64,000 bases of DNA from Flavobacteria bacterium GWA2_35_26 (GTDB taxonomy: Bacteria; Bacteroidota; Bacteroidia; Flavobacteriales; Flavobacteriaceae). The stretch is taken from contig MGWH01000006.1 of NCBI GenBank assembly GCA_001800905.1, positions 124,001-188,000 on the forward strand, written 5' to 3'. The notes under the pieces are model-generated. The model worked only from the letters and a program-made list of their open reading frames with translations. It had not been told where the DNA came from and made no database searches. Each line of letters opens with the position of its first letter. Position 1 is the first letter of the stretch. Made by a program: the position numbers and the translations under genes. Positions 36,423-44,927 of the stretch are shown here, piece after piece.

Positions 36423-37424
36423 TTATTTGAGCCTAATTAAATCACTAAAAAAATATATTTTCTTCACAAAATAATTATAAACGATATTTTTTGAATAATA
36501 GTATTTTGACTCTTGATAAGTTCCTCTTTTATTATAGTTTTTTGCCAACATTTGGTAAAATGATATATGTGCTTTTAGGACTGCAAACAAATGTTTCGGT
36601 TGTCCTTCCAATAAAAATTTCATACCTGCAATTCCGTCTAATACCATTCGGATAAAGAGCACTTTAAAAAGTACTTTTTCAGGTAAATTTTTAGTAAGCA
36701 TCAACAATGAATTTCTGAAATTCAATTCAGTTTTCTTAGGGTTTCCTTGTTGTAAGGTGGCTCCTCCCACATGATAAACTTTGGATTCAAAAAGGAATTT
36801 AATTGTATGTCCTTTATTGATGGCGCGCCAGCACAAATCGATTTCTTCTTGATGTGCAAAGAAAGAGGTGTCAAAACCCTTTAATTCTTTGTAAACACTA
36901 CTTCTAATAAAGAAGCACGCTCCTGAAGCCCAAAAAATTTCTTGATTAGTATCGTATTGACCAAGGTCTTTTTCAAGAGTGTCAAAGATGCGTCCTCTAC
37001 AAAAAGGATAACCATATTGATCAATAAAACCTCCTGCTGCTCCAGCATATTCAAAATAGTCTTTGTTTTTGAAATCTAAGATTTTAGGCTGAATGATTGC
37101 AGTTGTAGGTTCTTCTTGAAAGGTTTTGATGATGGGCTGTAGCCAATTTTCGGTCACTTCAATATCCGAATTGACTAAAGCGTAAACATCCGCTTCTATA
37201 TGTTGTAAAGCTTCATTATAGCCACCTGCATATCCTGTATTAGTTGCGTTTATCACTATAGCAACCTCAGGAAATTGTTCTTTTACAAATGCAACAGAAT
37301 CGTCAGTCGATGCATTGTCTGCTAGATAAACAGTAGCTTCCTTAGAATACTGAACTACCGATGGTAAAAACTGCTCAAGCAATTGTTTTCCGTTCCAATT
37401 GAGTATGACAACAGCTACTTTCAT
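36423..37424 (-). CDS. Family 2 glycosyltransferase
   Basis: GT-A fold glycosyltransferase of 333 residues that uses a nucleotide sugar to build a surface polysaccharide or glycolipid. Motifs: VAVVILNWNGKQLLEQFLPS at the N-terminus, YLADNASTDDSVAFV, ATNTGYAGGYNEALQ, the DXD-position VYALVNSDIEV (NSD), and the later FAHQEEIDLCWRAINKGH typical of the rhamnosyl/galactofuranosyl-like GT2 group. No other polysaccharide gene is adjacent. Its ATG abuts the stop codon of the HsdR_N gene, so the two are translationally coupled. Confidence 0.93.
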   Translation of the reverse strand: MKVAVVILNWNGKQLLEQFLPSVVQYSKEATVYLADNASTDDSVAFVKEQFPEVAIVINATNTGYAGGYNEALQHIEADVYALVNSDIEVTENWLQPIIKTFQEEPTTAIIQPKILDFKNKDYFEYAGAAGGFIDQYGYPFCRGRIFDTLEKDLGQYDTNQEIFWASGACFFIRSSVYKELKGFDTSFFAHQEEIDLCWRAINKGHTIKFLFESKVYHVGGATLQQGNPKKTELNFRNSLLMLTKNLPEKVLFKVLFIRMVLDGIAGMKFLLEGQPKHLFAVLKAHISFYQMLAKNYNKRGTYQESKYYYSKNIVYNYFVKKIYFFSDLIRLK

Positions 37425-37880
37425 TTAGATTGAGTTTGATTGGTAGTTAGGTAATTCGGATAAAAATTGGTATTTTTCATTTTCAAAATCCATTTGGCAA
37501 AAGTAATGATTCATGCCATTAGTTACCATTAAATAATTGGATTGTAACGTCATATTGTATTGCGCGATTTGGTCAAAAGTATTTTGGGAAATAGTTACTT
37601 CGGGAGCTTTGCATTCGATTAAAATATGGATGGTACCGTCAGAATTGTACACCACAATATCATATCTTTTTCGCAATCCATTGACTTGCAATACTTTTTC
37701 AACATTGAGTAATGATTGTGGATAGTTTTTTTCGGTCATCAAATACTGAACAACATGTTGACGTACCCATTCTTCGGGAGTAAGAATTATAAATTTTTTC
37801 CGGATCGCATCAAAAATAGACACTTTATTTTCGCTATTTTTGAAACGGAAAGAATAGGATGGGAAATTCAATTGTTGCAT
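37425..37880 (-). CDS. Solo HsdR N-terminal-like nuclease domain protein
   Basis: A 151-residue protein equal to the N-terminal nuclease domain of type I restriction HsdR subunits, without the helicase. The PD-(D/E)XK core reads RYDIVVYNSDGTIHILIECK: Asp in the first strand, then E-C-K. It is followed by NTFDQIAQYNMTLQSNYLMV, where the Gln of QIAQY fits the QxxxY motif. No HsdM, HsdS or helicase gene is near, so it is not part of a restriction system. Such solo proteins are widespread in Bacteroidota next to housekeeping genes. Function unknown, possibly DNA repair. It is divergent from holA. Confidence 0.87.
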   Translation of the reverse strand: MQQLNFPSYSFRFKNSENKVSIFDAIRKKFIILTPEEWVRQHVVQYLMTEKNYPQSLLNVEKVLQVNGLRKRYDIVVYNSDGTIHILIECKAPEVTISQNTFDQIAQYNMTLQSNYLMVTNGMNHYFCQMDFENEKYQFLSELPNYQSNSI

Positions 37881-37943
37881 CTGCCAAAATTACTATTTTA
37901 AATTTTATCTTTTAGAATTAAGACCTAACCAAAACAACTTTTT

Positions 37944-38945
37944 GTGGACGAAGTAATAAAAATTGTTAATGATATTAAAGCGGGAAATATAAAACCGATC
38001 TATTTTTTGATGGGTGAAGAACCCTATTATATCGATAAACTATCCGATTTTATTGAACATAATGTGTTGACTGAAGAGGAAAAAGGCTTCAATCAAACCG
38101 TTTTGTATGGTCGCGATGTGACAATTGACGATATTGTTTCGACAGCAAAACGCTATCCCATGATGGCCGAACGCCAAGTGGTCATTGTGAAAGAAGCTCA
38201 AGATTTATCAAGAACGATTGATAAAATTGAGTCGTATGTGGATAATCCAATGGAATCTACTGTTCTCGTTTTTTGTTATAAATACAAGACATTAGATAAG
38301 CGTAAAAAAGTTACTAAGTTATTAGGTCAAAAAGGGATCGTTTACGAAAGTAAAAAACTGTATGAAAATCAAGTTGGCGATTGGATAAAACGCGTTTTGT
38401 CAGGAAAAAAATATTCGATCGAGCCAAAAGCAACTGCCATGTTGGTGGAATTTTTAGGGACGGATTTGAGCAAAATTAATAATGAATTAGAAAAACTGCA
38501 AATTATACTTCCTGTTGGCAGTACTATTAATCCGCAGCATATCGAAGAAAATATCGGATTTAGTAAGGACTTTAATAATTTCGAATTACTCAATGCTTTA
38601 GGTTCTCGAAATCAAGCAAAAGCATTTCATATTGCACAATACTTCTCGGATAATCCAAAAGCCAATCCCTTAGTAGTTACAACTGGACTTGTGTTTGGAT
38701 TTTTTGTAAAAATCCTTAAATACCATGGGTTAAAAGATAGAAATCCTTCTAAAGTTGCCGCTGCCTTAGGAGTTAATCCTTATTTCTTAAAGGATTATGA
38801 TGTGGCATTGAAAAACTATCCGATGAAGAAAGTAAGTCAAATAATTACTTCTCTTCGTGATGTGGATATTAAGAGTAAGGGTGTGGGTGCTAGTATGTCA
38901 CAATCTGATTTATTAAAAGAAATGTTATATAAAATATTTAATTAG
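37944..38945 (+). CDS. holA: DNA polymerase III delta subunit
   Basis: The subunit of the clamp loader that opens the beta sliding clamp, 333 residues. PIYFLMGEEPYYIDKLSDFI at the N-terminus is the expected opening. VLVFCYKYKTLDKRKKVTK, LVEFLGTDLSKINNELEKL and the C-terminal LLKEMLYKIFN follow the family pattern. The start is a GTG (MDEVIKIVNDI). No in-frame ATG gives a complete N-terminus. It is divergent from the HsdR_N gene with 63 bases between. Confidence 0.93.
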   Translation: MDEVIKIVNDIKAGNIKPIYFLMGEEPYYIDKLSDFIEHNVLTEEEKGFNQTVLYGRDVTIDDIVSTAKRYPMMAERQVVIVKEAQDLSRTIDKIESYVDNPMESTVLVFCYKYKTLDKRKKVTKLLGQKGIVYESKKLYENQVGDWIKRVLSGKKYSIEPKATAMLVEFLGTDLSKINNELEKLQIILPVGSTINPQHIEENIGFSKDFNNFELLNALGSRNQAKAFHIAQYFSDNPKANPLVVTTGLVFGFFVKILKYHGLKDRNPSKVAAALGVNPYFLKDYDVALKNYPMKKVSQIITSLRDVDIKSKGVGASMSQSDLLKEMLYKIFN

Positions 38946-38955
38946 AGTTAAATTT

Positions 38956-38963
38956 TATATTTG
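38956..38963 (+). promoter_or_regulatory. -7 element of the 60-residue membrane protein gene and ettA
   Basis: TATATTTG, an exact TAnnTTTG match, lies 28 bases before the ATG at 38992 and just after the holA stop codon. The -33 region is poor. Confidence 0.6.
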
Positions 38964-38991
38964 CACAATAATAATCACAACTACTTCAATT

Positions 38992-39174
38992 ATGGGAATG
39001 AATAAAAATACGATACTGGGATGGGCCACTTTGATAATGATTGCCATGGGCCTATTGTTAATTGGATTAGGTGCATTTCGCTATGATGATGTTGCTGGAT
39101 GGGGATTTGCCGCTGTTGGTGTTGGATTTTTAGCCAATGCTTGGGTTTTTAGTGCGCTAAAAGGTAGAGTTTAA
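38992..39174 (+). CDS. Small two-helix membrane protein (CAL67264-type)
   Basis: A 60-residue protein made almost entirely of two membrane helices, about residues 9-28 and 35-53 (GWGFAAVGVGFLANAWVFSA), with short basic ends. It resembles the flavobacterial small membrane family named after Gramella CAL67264. No function is known. It lies 21 bases upstream of ettA, behind its own promoter, so the two are probably co-transcribed. Confidence 0.82.
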   Translation: MGMNKNTILGWATLIMIAMGLLLIGLGAFRYDDVAGWGFAAVGVGFLANAWVFSALKGRV

Positions 39175-39195
39175 ATTATATAAAAAATACAAAAA

Positions 39196-40890
39196 ATGTC
39201 AGACGATAAGAAAGTAATATTCTCAATGTCCAAATTGAGTAAAACCTATTCCAGTAGTAACAAACAAGTTTTAAAAGATATCTATTTGAGTTTCTTTTAT
39301 GGAGCTAAAATTGGAATCCTTGGTTTGAATGGTTCCGGAAAATCTTCACTATTGAAGATTATTGCTGGAGTTGATAAAAATTACCAAGGAGACGTTGTCT
39401 TTGCTCCGGGTTACACCGTTGGTTACTTAGAGCAAGAACCACAACTGGACGATTCTAAAACCGTATTGGAAATTGTTCAAGAAGGAGTTGCCGAAACGAT
39501 GGCAGTTTTAGAAGAATACAACCAAATCAATGATTTATTCGGTCTTCCTGAAAACTATGAAGATCAGGATAAAATGGATAAATTGATGGATCGTCAAGCC
39601 GCATTACAAGATAAAATTGATGCTTTAGGTGCTTGGGAAATCGATACTAAATTGGAAATCGCTATGGATGCATTGCGAACTCCTGAAGGAGATACTCCGA
39701 TCAAAAATTTATCAGGTGGAGAGCGTCGTCGTGTGGCTTTATGTCGTTTGTTATTGCAACAGCCGGACGTTTTGCTTTTGGATGAGCCAACCAACCACTT
39801 GGATGCTGAAAGTGTACTTTGGTTAGAACAACATTTGGCACAATATGCAGGAACTGTTATTGCCGTAACGCACGACCGTTATTTCTTAGATAACGTAGCA
39901 GGTTGGATTTTGGAATTGGATAGAGGAGAAGGTATTCCATGGAAAGGAAATTATTCTTCTTGGTTGGACCAAAAATCAAACCGTATGGCATTAGAAGAAA
40001 AAGTAGCGTCTAAACGTAGAAAAACCTTAGAACGTGAGTTGGACTGGGTGCGCCAAGGAGCTAAAGGTCGTCAAACCAAACAGAAAGCGCGTTTGCAGAA
40101 CTACGATAAATTACTAAATGAAGACCAAAAACAACTGGATGAAAATCTAGAAATCTATATTCCAAACGGACCACGTTTAGGAACTAATGTGATTGAAGCT
40201 ACTAATGTAGCGAAAGCATTTGGTGAAAAATTATTATACGATAATTTGAATTTTACCTTACCACAAGCAGGAATTGTTGGAATTATTGGACCTAATGGTG
40301 CCGGTAAATCAACTATTTTCAGGATGATAATGGGAGAACAACAACCGGATGGCGGTCAATTTTCTATTGGAGAGACCGTGAAAATTGCTTACGTTGATCA
40401 ATCACATTCTAATATTGATCCAGAGAAATCAATTTGGGAAAACTTTGCCGACGGACAGGAATTAGTCATGATGGGAGGGAAACAAGTAAACTCTAGAGCG
40501 TATTTGTCTCGTTTTAACTTTGGTGGAAGTGATCAAAACAAAAAGGTATCGATGCTTTCTGGTGGAGAAAGAAACCGTTTGCACTTGGCCATGACTTTGA
40601 AAGAAGAAGGAAATGTATTGTTATTAGATGAGCCAACGAATGATTTGGATGTGAACACGCTACGTGCCTTAGAAGAAGGTTTGGAAAATTTTGCCGGTTG
40701 CGCAGTAGTAATTTCGCACGACAGATGGTTCTTAGACAGAATTTGTACACACATCTTGGCTTTCGAAGGAGATTCTGAAGTATATTTCTTTGAAGGAAGT
40801 TTCTCGGATTATGAAGAAAACAAAAAGAAACGTTTGGGTGGTGATTTAACTCCAAAACGATTGAAATACAGAAAATTAATTCGTAGTTAA
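39196..40890 (+). CDS. ettA: Energy-dependent translational throttle protein EttA (ABC-F)
   Basis: Cytoplasmic ABC-F ATPase that binds the ribosomal E site and gates early elongation according to the ATP/ADP ratio. It is 564 residues with two ABC domains: Walker A GILGLNGSGKSSLLK (about 36-50) and VGIIGPNGAGKSTIFRM (about 358-374), signatures NLSGGERRRVALCR and MLSGGERNRLHLAM, Walker B DVLLLDEPTNHLD and NVLLLDEPTNDLD. The toe/arm insert in domain 1 and the linker RRKTLERELDWVRQGAKGRQ are those of EttA rather than Uup. It ends at the terminator at 40910-40941. Confidence 0.96.
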   Translation: MSDDKKVIFSMSKLSKTYSSSNKQVLKDIYLSFFYGAKIGILGLNGSGKSSLLKIIAGVDKNYQGDVVFAPGYTVGYLEQEPQLDDSKTVLEIVQEGVAETMAVLEEYNQINDLFGLPENYEDQDKMDKLMDRQAALQDKIDALGAWEIDTKLEIAMDALRTPEGDTPIKNLSGGERRRVALCRLLLQQPDVLLLDEPTNHLDAESVLWLEQHLAQYAGTVIAVTHDRYFLDNVAGWILELDRGEGIPWKGNYSSWLDQKSNRMALEEKVASKRRKTLERELDWVRQGAKGRQTKQKARLQNYDKLLNEDQKQLDENLEIYIPNGPRLGTNVIEATNVAKAFGEKLLYDNLNFTLPQAGIVGIIGPNGAGKSTIFRMIMGEQQPDGGQFSIGETVKIAYVDQSHSNIDPEKSIWENFADGQELVMMGGKQVNSRAYLSRFNFGGSDQNKKVSMLSGGERNRLHLAMTLKEEGNVLLLDEPTNDLDVNTLRALEEGLENFAGCAVVISHDRWFLDRICTHILAFEGDSEVYFFEGSFSDYEENKKKRLGGDLTPKRLKYRKLIRS

Positions 40891-40909
40891 GGAATTAATT
40901 TTAACAAAT

Positions 40910-40944
40910 AAAAAGAGGATATTAAATGATATCCTCTTTTTTTA
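40910..40944. terminator. Bidirectional terminator between ettA and the 41-residue gene
   Basis: A perfect 13-bp stem (40910-40922 with 40929-40941), loop TAAATG, is followed by a T tract. It lies between ettA on + and the small gene on -. Confidence 0.9.
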
Positions 40945-40949
40945 TCTTC

Positions 40950-41075
40950 TTATTTCTTCTTACCAGAATTCATCATTATTAGGACAGCACCAACTAAAGC
41001 TAGTATAACCAAACCAAAAACAACTATCATAATAAAGGAGCCGTTCGCCCAAGAATACAATGGTAAATTTCTCAT
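40950..41075 (-). CDS. Small single-pass membrane protein, 41 residues
   Basis: The minus strand holds an ATG-to-TAA reading frame of 42 codons. The product starts MRNLPLYSWANGS, continues with one strongly hydrophobic helix (about residues 14-36, FIMIVVFGLVILALVGAVLI) and ends in a positive SGKKK tail, the pattern of a real inner-membrane microprotein. Support: an exact -7 box 22 bases upstream (41097-41104), a dyad just beyond it, and a terminator 9 bases after its stop codon. I know of no function. Confidence 0.72.
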   Translation of the reverse strand: MRNLPLYSWANGSFIMIVVFGLVILALVGAVLIMMNSGKKK

Positions 41076-41096
41076 AATTAAGATTTTTAAGATGAT

Positions 41097-41104
41097 CAAA
41101 TATA
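41097..41104 (-). promoter_or_regulatory. -7 element of the 41-residue membrane protein gene
   Basis: Minus-strand TATATTTG matches TAnnTTTG exactly, 22 bases before the ATG. The -33 position falls in the dyad at 41126-41141. Confidence 0.6.
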
Positions 41105-41125
41105 GAACAGCTCAAAATAATAATT

Positions 41126-41141
41126 CATGACATTTGTCATG
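41126..41141. promoter_or_regulatory. Operator-like dyad CATGAC-N4-GTCATG
   Basis: A perfect 6-bp inverted repeat with a 4-base centre (ATTT) lies over the expected -33 region of the small gene and just past the DCC gene stop codon. The TGAC...GTCA half-sites and spacing resemble CRP/FNR-family sites. No regulator is known. Confidence 0.4.
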
Positions 41142-41149
41142 TATACCAA

Positions 41150-41566
41150 TTAATTTAAAAATTTGGATTGGATCTCAGAGGTAGGAACTAAACACTGCTC
41201 TTTTTTACCAAACCAATGGTATCTATTTTTAGCAATATAGTCGTAGATGAAATCATGAAAAGAATGAGGTAACAGTTTGAAAATTAACAACAAATTGAAA
41301 AGTCCTCCGAGACTTTTTAAAATCTGAAAAACCGCTTGCGATTTATAGTAAAATACAGCTTCTGATTCATACAGAATAATACTATCCGTTTTTTGAATAG
41401 CAATTGGGAGTTTAGAAAGCAGTTCTTTACCCAGCTCTGATTGTAAGGACACAAATCTAAAAATGTCCTTTGAATCTCTTTTGATTAAAAATTGTGCGGA
41501 GCTATTGCACAAGTTGCAAAGACCGTCAAACAAAATAATTTTTATATTTTGAGGCAGTTCTCTCAT
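41150..41566 (-). CDS. DCC-type thiol-disulfide oxidoreductase family protein (DUF393)
   Basis: Predicted thioredoxin-like redox protein of 138 residues. The defining motif is IILFDGLCNLCNSSAQFLIK (Cys17-x-x-Cys20, preceded by the D-G-x-C of DCC proteins). DIFRFVSLQSELGKELLSKL and a C-terminal hydrophobic segment (FNLLLIFKLLPHSFHDFIYD) complete it. The function of the family is only predicted. Its ATG starts one base after the mutS2 stop codon region (1-base gap), so it is co-translated with MutS2. Confidence 0.9.
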   Translation of the reverse strand: MRELPQNIKIILFDGLCNLCNSSAQFLIKRDSKDIFRFVSLQSELGKELLSKLPIAIQKTDSIILYESEAVFYYKSQAVFQILKSLGGLFNLLLIFKLLPHSFHDFIYDYIAKNRYHWFGKKEQCLVPTSEIQSKFLN

Positions 41567-41567
41567 T

Positions 41568-43733
41568 TTATTTTTTCACTGCTTCAACTAGTTCTAATAA
41601 ATCAAGACTCACTTTAGAAGTAAATAAGCCATAATTAACGGTAGCTTTGTTTTTCTCAATACTATCAATACTTCCAACAGCTTTTCCGTCAAACATACGA
41701 ACACGGTCACCTAATTTTAGAATAGGTTTCGGTTTTTCGATAACTTCTTTTACTTTTTTTGCTTTTTTCTCAGCACGAATTTCTTCAACCTGTACCGCCA
41801 CTTCATTAATCACTTCCTTCTTCTTTTCGGCAATTACCTTGGTTTCTTTTGCAGTTGCTTTTCTACGTTTGGAATTTTCAATTTCAACTATTTTCAAAAA
41901 CTCGCCAATAAGGTCTTTTTTATTTTTATTGTTAAAATATTTCTCAGCAATATCTTCAATTTTTTGGCCAATGTAAATCGTCTTCTGATTGCTATCGTAC
42001 AATTCCTGATAACTCTCTAATTTCTGTTTAATCTTGAGATTAATAGACTCCATTTTTTTGCTTTCTTCACGCGCTTTGTTTTCTTCTTCCTTTAGTGTAG
42101 TAGAAGTTTTTTCTAACTTAGAGCGCTCTTTTTGAAGTGTAGCAATGGTTTTATCAAAACGTACTTTGCCAACTTCAATTTTCTTTTTGGCACGATTAAT
42201 TAAACTATACGGAATGCCATTTTTTTGAGCTACCTCAAAAGTAAACGAGCTTCCAGCTTGACCCAATACCAATTTGTACATGGGTTCTAATGATTTTTCA
42301 TCAAAAAGCATGTTAGCATTAGTAGCACAAGGCAATTCATTCGCCAAAATTTTTAAATTCGAATAATGGGTTGTAATGATACCAAAAGCTTCGCGATGGT
42401 AGAATTCTTCCAGGAAAATTTCAGCCAAAGCTCCACCTAATTCGGGATCTGATCCTGTTCCAAATTCATCAATCAAAAACATTGTTTTCTTGTTGCACTT
42501 TTTCAAGAAGTAATTCATGTTTTTTAGTCGATAACTATACGTACTCAAATGATTTTCTATGGATTGGTTGTCACCAATATCAGTCAGAATCCGATCGAAT
42601 AAAAAGGTTTCACTTCGTTCATGAACCGGAATTAACATCCCTGATTGTAGCATTAATTGCAATAAACCAACGGTTTTTAACGAAATGGTTTTTCCACCTG
42701 CATTAGGTCCAGAAATAACAATAATTCTATTTTCTTGTTCTAATTCAATGGTTTGCGGATAGGTAACTTCATTTTTTTCGGCATTACTCAAATACAAAAT
42801 AGGATGGAAGGCATCTCTAAAATACAAACGACGTTCTTCAGTAATAGTGGGCAAAATCGCGTTGATTTTGTTGGCGTATTTCGCTTTAGCAGCTATGACA
42901 TCCACATCGCTTAAGAAATTTTGGTATTCAATAAGTAAGTCTAAAAAGGGACGAATTTTATTTGATAATTGTTTAAGGATACGAGTAATCTCTTCTTTTT
43001 CCTCGTATTCCAAATTACTTAATTCACGAGAATATTTAAGTGTTGTTTCGGGTTCGATGTAAGCAATACTACCGGTTTTAGAACTTCCCAAAATAGAACC
43101 TTTTACTTTACGTCGGTACATCGCTAAAACCGCTAAAACACGTCGGTTCTGCACAAAACTTTCTCTGATGTCATCCAAATACCCTAAAGAATTGTATTGA
43201 GTTAAAGCCACACCAAAACTTTGATTGACTTTGCCTCTAACAGCATTCATGTCCCTACGAATGTTCAGTAAATCGGGAGACGCATTGTCTTTAATTTCAC
43301 CATATTTATCGACCACTTCATCTACCATGATGATGATGTCTTTGGTCAACTCAACACGTGCCCCTCTATTGTTTAAATTGGGATAATAATCGTGAAATTT
43401 TTGCAAGAAATTCAACAAGAAATTAACCGTGCTGGATAAGTTGGCTATTTTTCTAAAACTTCCTACTTCCAAGAAACTATCTTCAATTCCCAAAAATTTA
43501 ATTTCGTGAGTGATGGCGTCAAATCCATGATTAGGTATCGCATTGTTGTTTTGAAAAGACGAAACATATTCGGATGTTTGTAACAAGGCTTCCATCAAGC
43601 TTTCCTTATCTTTGAAAGGCGTGATTTCAAGGGCTTTTTGTTTTCCAATATCAGTATTACAAATAGACGATAACGTTTCTAAAACGGTAGGAAATTGTAA
43701 ATCTTGTAAAGTCTTTTCGGTAATGGATATCAT
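41568..43733 (-). CDS. MutS2-family ATPase without Smr domain
   Basis: MutS-like ATPase of the MutS2 group (ribosome collision or recombination control, not mismatch repair), 721 residues. The core and clamp helices (1-310) are followed by the ATPase with IVISGPNAGGKTISLKTVGL (Walker A), MFLIDEFGTGSDPELGGALA (Walker B) and IITTHYSNLKILA. A long charged coiled coil covers about 520-660. The C-terminus is a small beta domain (LKLGDRVRMFDGKAVGSIDS) and stops. The Smr nuclease domain that ends typical MutS2 proteins (about 780 residues) is absent. An exact -7 box (43756-43763, TAACTTTG on minus) lies upstream. Confidence 0.93.
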   Translation of the reverse strand: MISITEKTLQDLQFPTVLETLSSICNTDIGKQKALEITPFKDKESLMEALLQTSEYVSSFQNNNAIPNHGFDAITHEIKFLGIEDSFLEVGSFRKIANLSSTVNFLLNFLQKFHDYYPNLNNRGARVELTKDIIIMVDEVVDKYGEIKDNASPDLLNIRRDMNAVRGKVNQSFGVALTQYNSLGYLDDIRESFVQNRRVLAVLAMYRRKVKGSILGSSKTGSIAYIEPETTLKYSRELSNLEYEEKEEITRILKQLSNKIRPFLDLLIEYQNFLSDVDVIAAKAKYANKINAILPTITEERRLYFRDAFHPILYLSNAEKNEVTYPQTIELEQENRIIVISGPNAGGKTISLKTVGLLQLMLQSGMLIPVHERSETFLFDRILTDIGDNQSIENHLSTYSYRLKNMNYFLKKCNKKTMFLIDEFGTGSDPELGGALAEIFLEEFYHREAFGIITTHYSNLKILANELPCATNANMLFDEKSLEPMYKLVLGQAGSSFTFEVAQKNGIPYSLINRAKKKIEVGKVRFDKTIATLQKERSKLEKTSTTLKEEENKAREESKKMESINLKIKQKLESYQELYDSNQKTIYIGQKIEDIAEKYFNNKNKKDLIGEFLKIVEIENSKRRKATAKETKVIAEKKKEVINEVAVQVEEIRAEKKAKKVKEVIEKPKPILKLGDRVRMFDGKAVGSIDSIEKNKATVNYGLFTSKVSLDLLELVEAVKK

Positions 43734-43755
43734 GTATATTGCTATTGGAAAGAAG

Positions 43756-43763
43756 CAAAGTTA
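43756..43763 (-). promoter_or_regulatory. -7 element of mutS2-DCC operon
   Basis: Minus-strand TAACTTTG matches TAnnTTTG exactly and lies 23 bases before the mutS2 ATG. The -33 region is not recognisable. Confidence 0.5.
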
Positions 43764-43838
43764 CAAAGATTAAGAGGAGTTTTTTGAAGAAAAAGTATAA
43801 TTTTATACCCAACAGATTAAAGCAACACTTATACGTTT

Positions 43839-44516
43839 ATGCAACTCCAATTGAATCCAGAATGGCAATCGATCTTAGCAGAGGAAATCCAGAAACCTTA
43901 TTTTAATGAATTAGAAGAATTGGTGAATTTGGAATACCTAAACCACAGCTGTTATCCACCCAAAGAATTGATTTTTGCAGCTTTTGATAATTGTAGTTTT
44001 AAAAATACTAAAGTGATTATCATTGGGCAAGACCCATATCATGGCAAAGGGGAGGCTAATGGTTTGTGTTTTTCGGTGAATGATGGTGTAAAAATTCCAC
44101 CTTCATTACGCAATATTTACAGAGAATTAGTAGATGATTTGGGTAGCATTTTTATTCCTAATTCTGGCAACTTAGCATCTTGGTCCAATCAAGGCGTTTT
44201 ACTATTAAATGCAGGTTTAACGGTTAGAGAAGACCTACCCAATAGCCACAAACAGTTGCCATGGAATCTCTTTACCGATGCTGTAATTCAAAAGCTATCC
44301 GATGAAAAAGAAGGATTGGTTTTTTTGCTTTGGGGCAGTTTCGCTCATAAAAAAGGGTGCAAAATTAACCGAGAAAAACATCTGGTTTTGGAATGTGGTC
44401 ATCCATCACCTTTGAGTGCTAATCAAGGAAAATGGTTTGGAAATAAACATTTCAGTAAGACGAATGCGTATTTAGAATCGAAGGGATTAGAATCGATTCA
44501 ATGGCTAGATTTATAA
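43839..44516 (+). CDS. ung: Uracil-DNA glycosylase
   Basis: Family 1 UDG that removes uracil from DNA as the first step of base excision repair, 225 residues. It has the water-activating motif VIIIGQDPYHGKGEANGLCF (Asp65, His68), SLRNIYREL, the uracil-binding segment GVLLLNAGLTVREDLPNSH, LLWGSFAHKK, and the minor-groove loop GHPSPLSANQGKWFGNKHFS with the catalytic His near 191. Its stop codon directly abuts the stop codon of the convergent gene (no gap, no terminator). Confidence 0.98.
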   Translation: MQLQLNPEWQSILAEEIQKPYFNELEELVNLEYLNHSCYPPKELIFAAFDNCSFKNTKVIIIGQDPYHGKGEANGLCFSVNDGVKIPPSLRNIYRELVDDLGSIFIPNSGNLASWSNQGVLLLNAGLTVREDLPNSHKQLPWNLFTDAVIQKLSDEKEGLVFLLWGSFAHKKGCKINREKHLVLECGHPSPLSANQGKWFGNKHFSKTNAYLESKGLESIQWLDL

Positions 44517-44891
44517 CTATTTCTTAGCAATATCTTCTAGAACCGCCTTGTCGGAGTAATTGGTTATAGTTAATGTAATTTCTTGATTCTTAACTGTCTT
44601 GCCTTCGATAATATATTTTTTCCCTTTACCAACAGCTATATTGCTTTGGTCAAAGTCAACGTCTCCAAACTGTAAACAGTTACGAATATCAGTGGTGTCA
44701 ATCCAAGGTTGTGCAAGGATTGCTGTTGCTTTTGGAGAATAGTTGAACGGTTTGTTTCTCAAATCGTTGAGTACACGAGCATTTGGAAAATAATTGCAAC
44801 GGGTATCTTTCCCACTAAATACCATTGAAACAAAGAAAAGTCCCATAATAAGACCTACAAAATAATACGCAAAACGTTGAAAGAATTTCAT
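44517..44891 (-). CDS. Conserved flavobacterial protein with N-terminal membrane segment (DUF4258-like)
   Basis: A 124-residue protein with one N-terminal membrane segment (FAYYFVGLIMGLFFVSMVF, about 7-25) and a small globular domain. That domain contains a Cys (CNYFPNARVLNDLRNKP), NCLQFGDVDFDQSNIAVGKG and YIIEGKTVKNQEITLTITNY. It resembles proteins labelled DUF4258; I am not certain of the match. Function unknown. It lies 36 bases downstream of ald on the same strand and may share its transcript. Confidence 0.75.
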   Translation of the reverse strand: MKFFQRFAYYFVGLIMGLFFVSMVFSGKDTRCNYFPNARVLNDLRNKPFNYSPKATAILAQPWIDTTDIRNCLQFGDVDFDQSNIAVGKGKKYIIEGKTVKNQEITLTITNYSDKAVLEDIAKK

Positions 44892-44927
44892 GCTCTAAAT
44901 TTTTGGCAAAGGTAAAGGAAACTTAAT

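Noticed and set aside
37425..37880. Type I restriction system
   Set aside because: Only the HsdR N-terminal domain is present; no HsdM, HsdS or helicase in the window.
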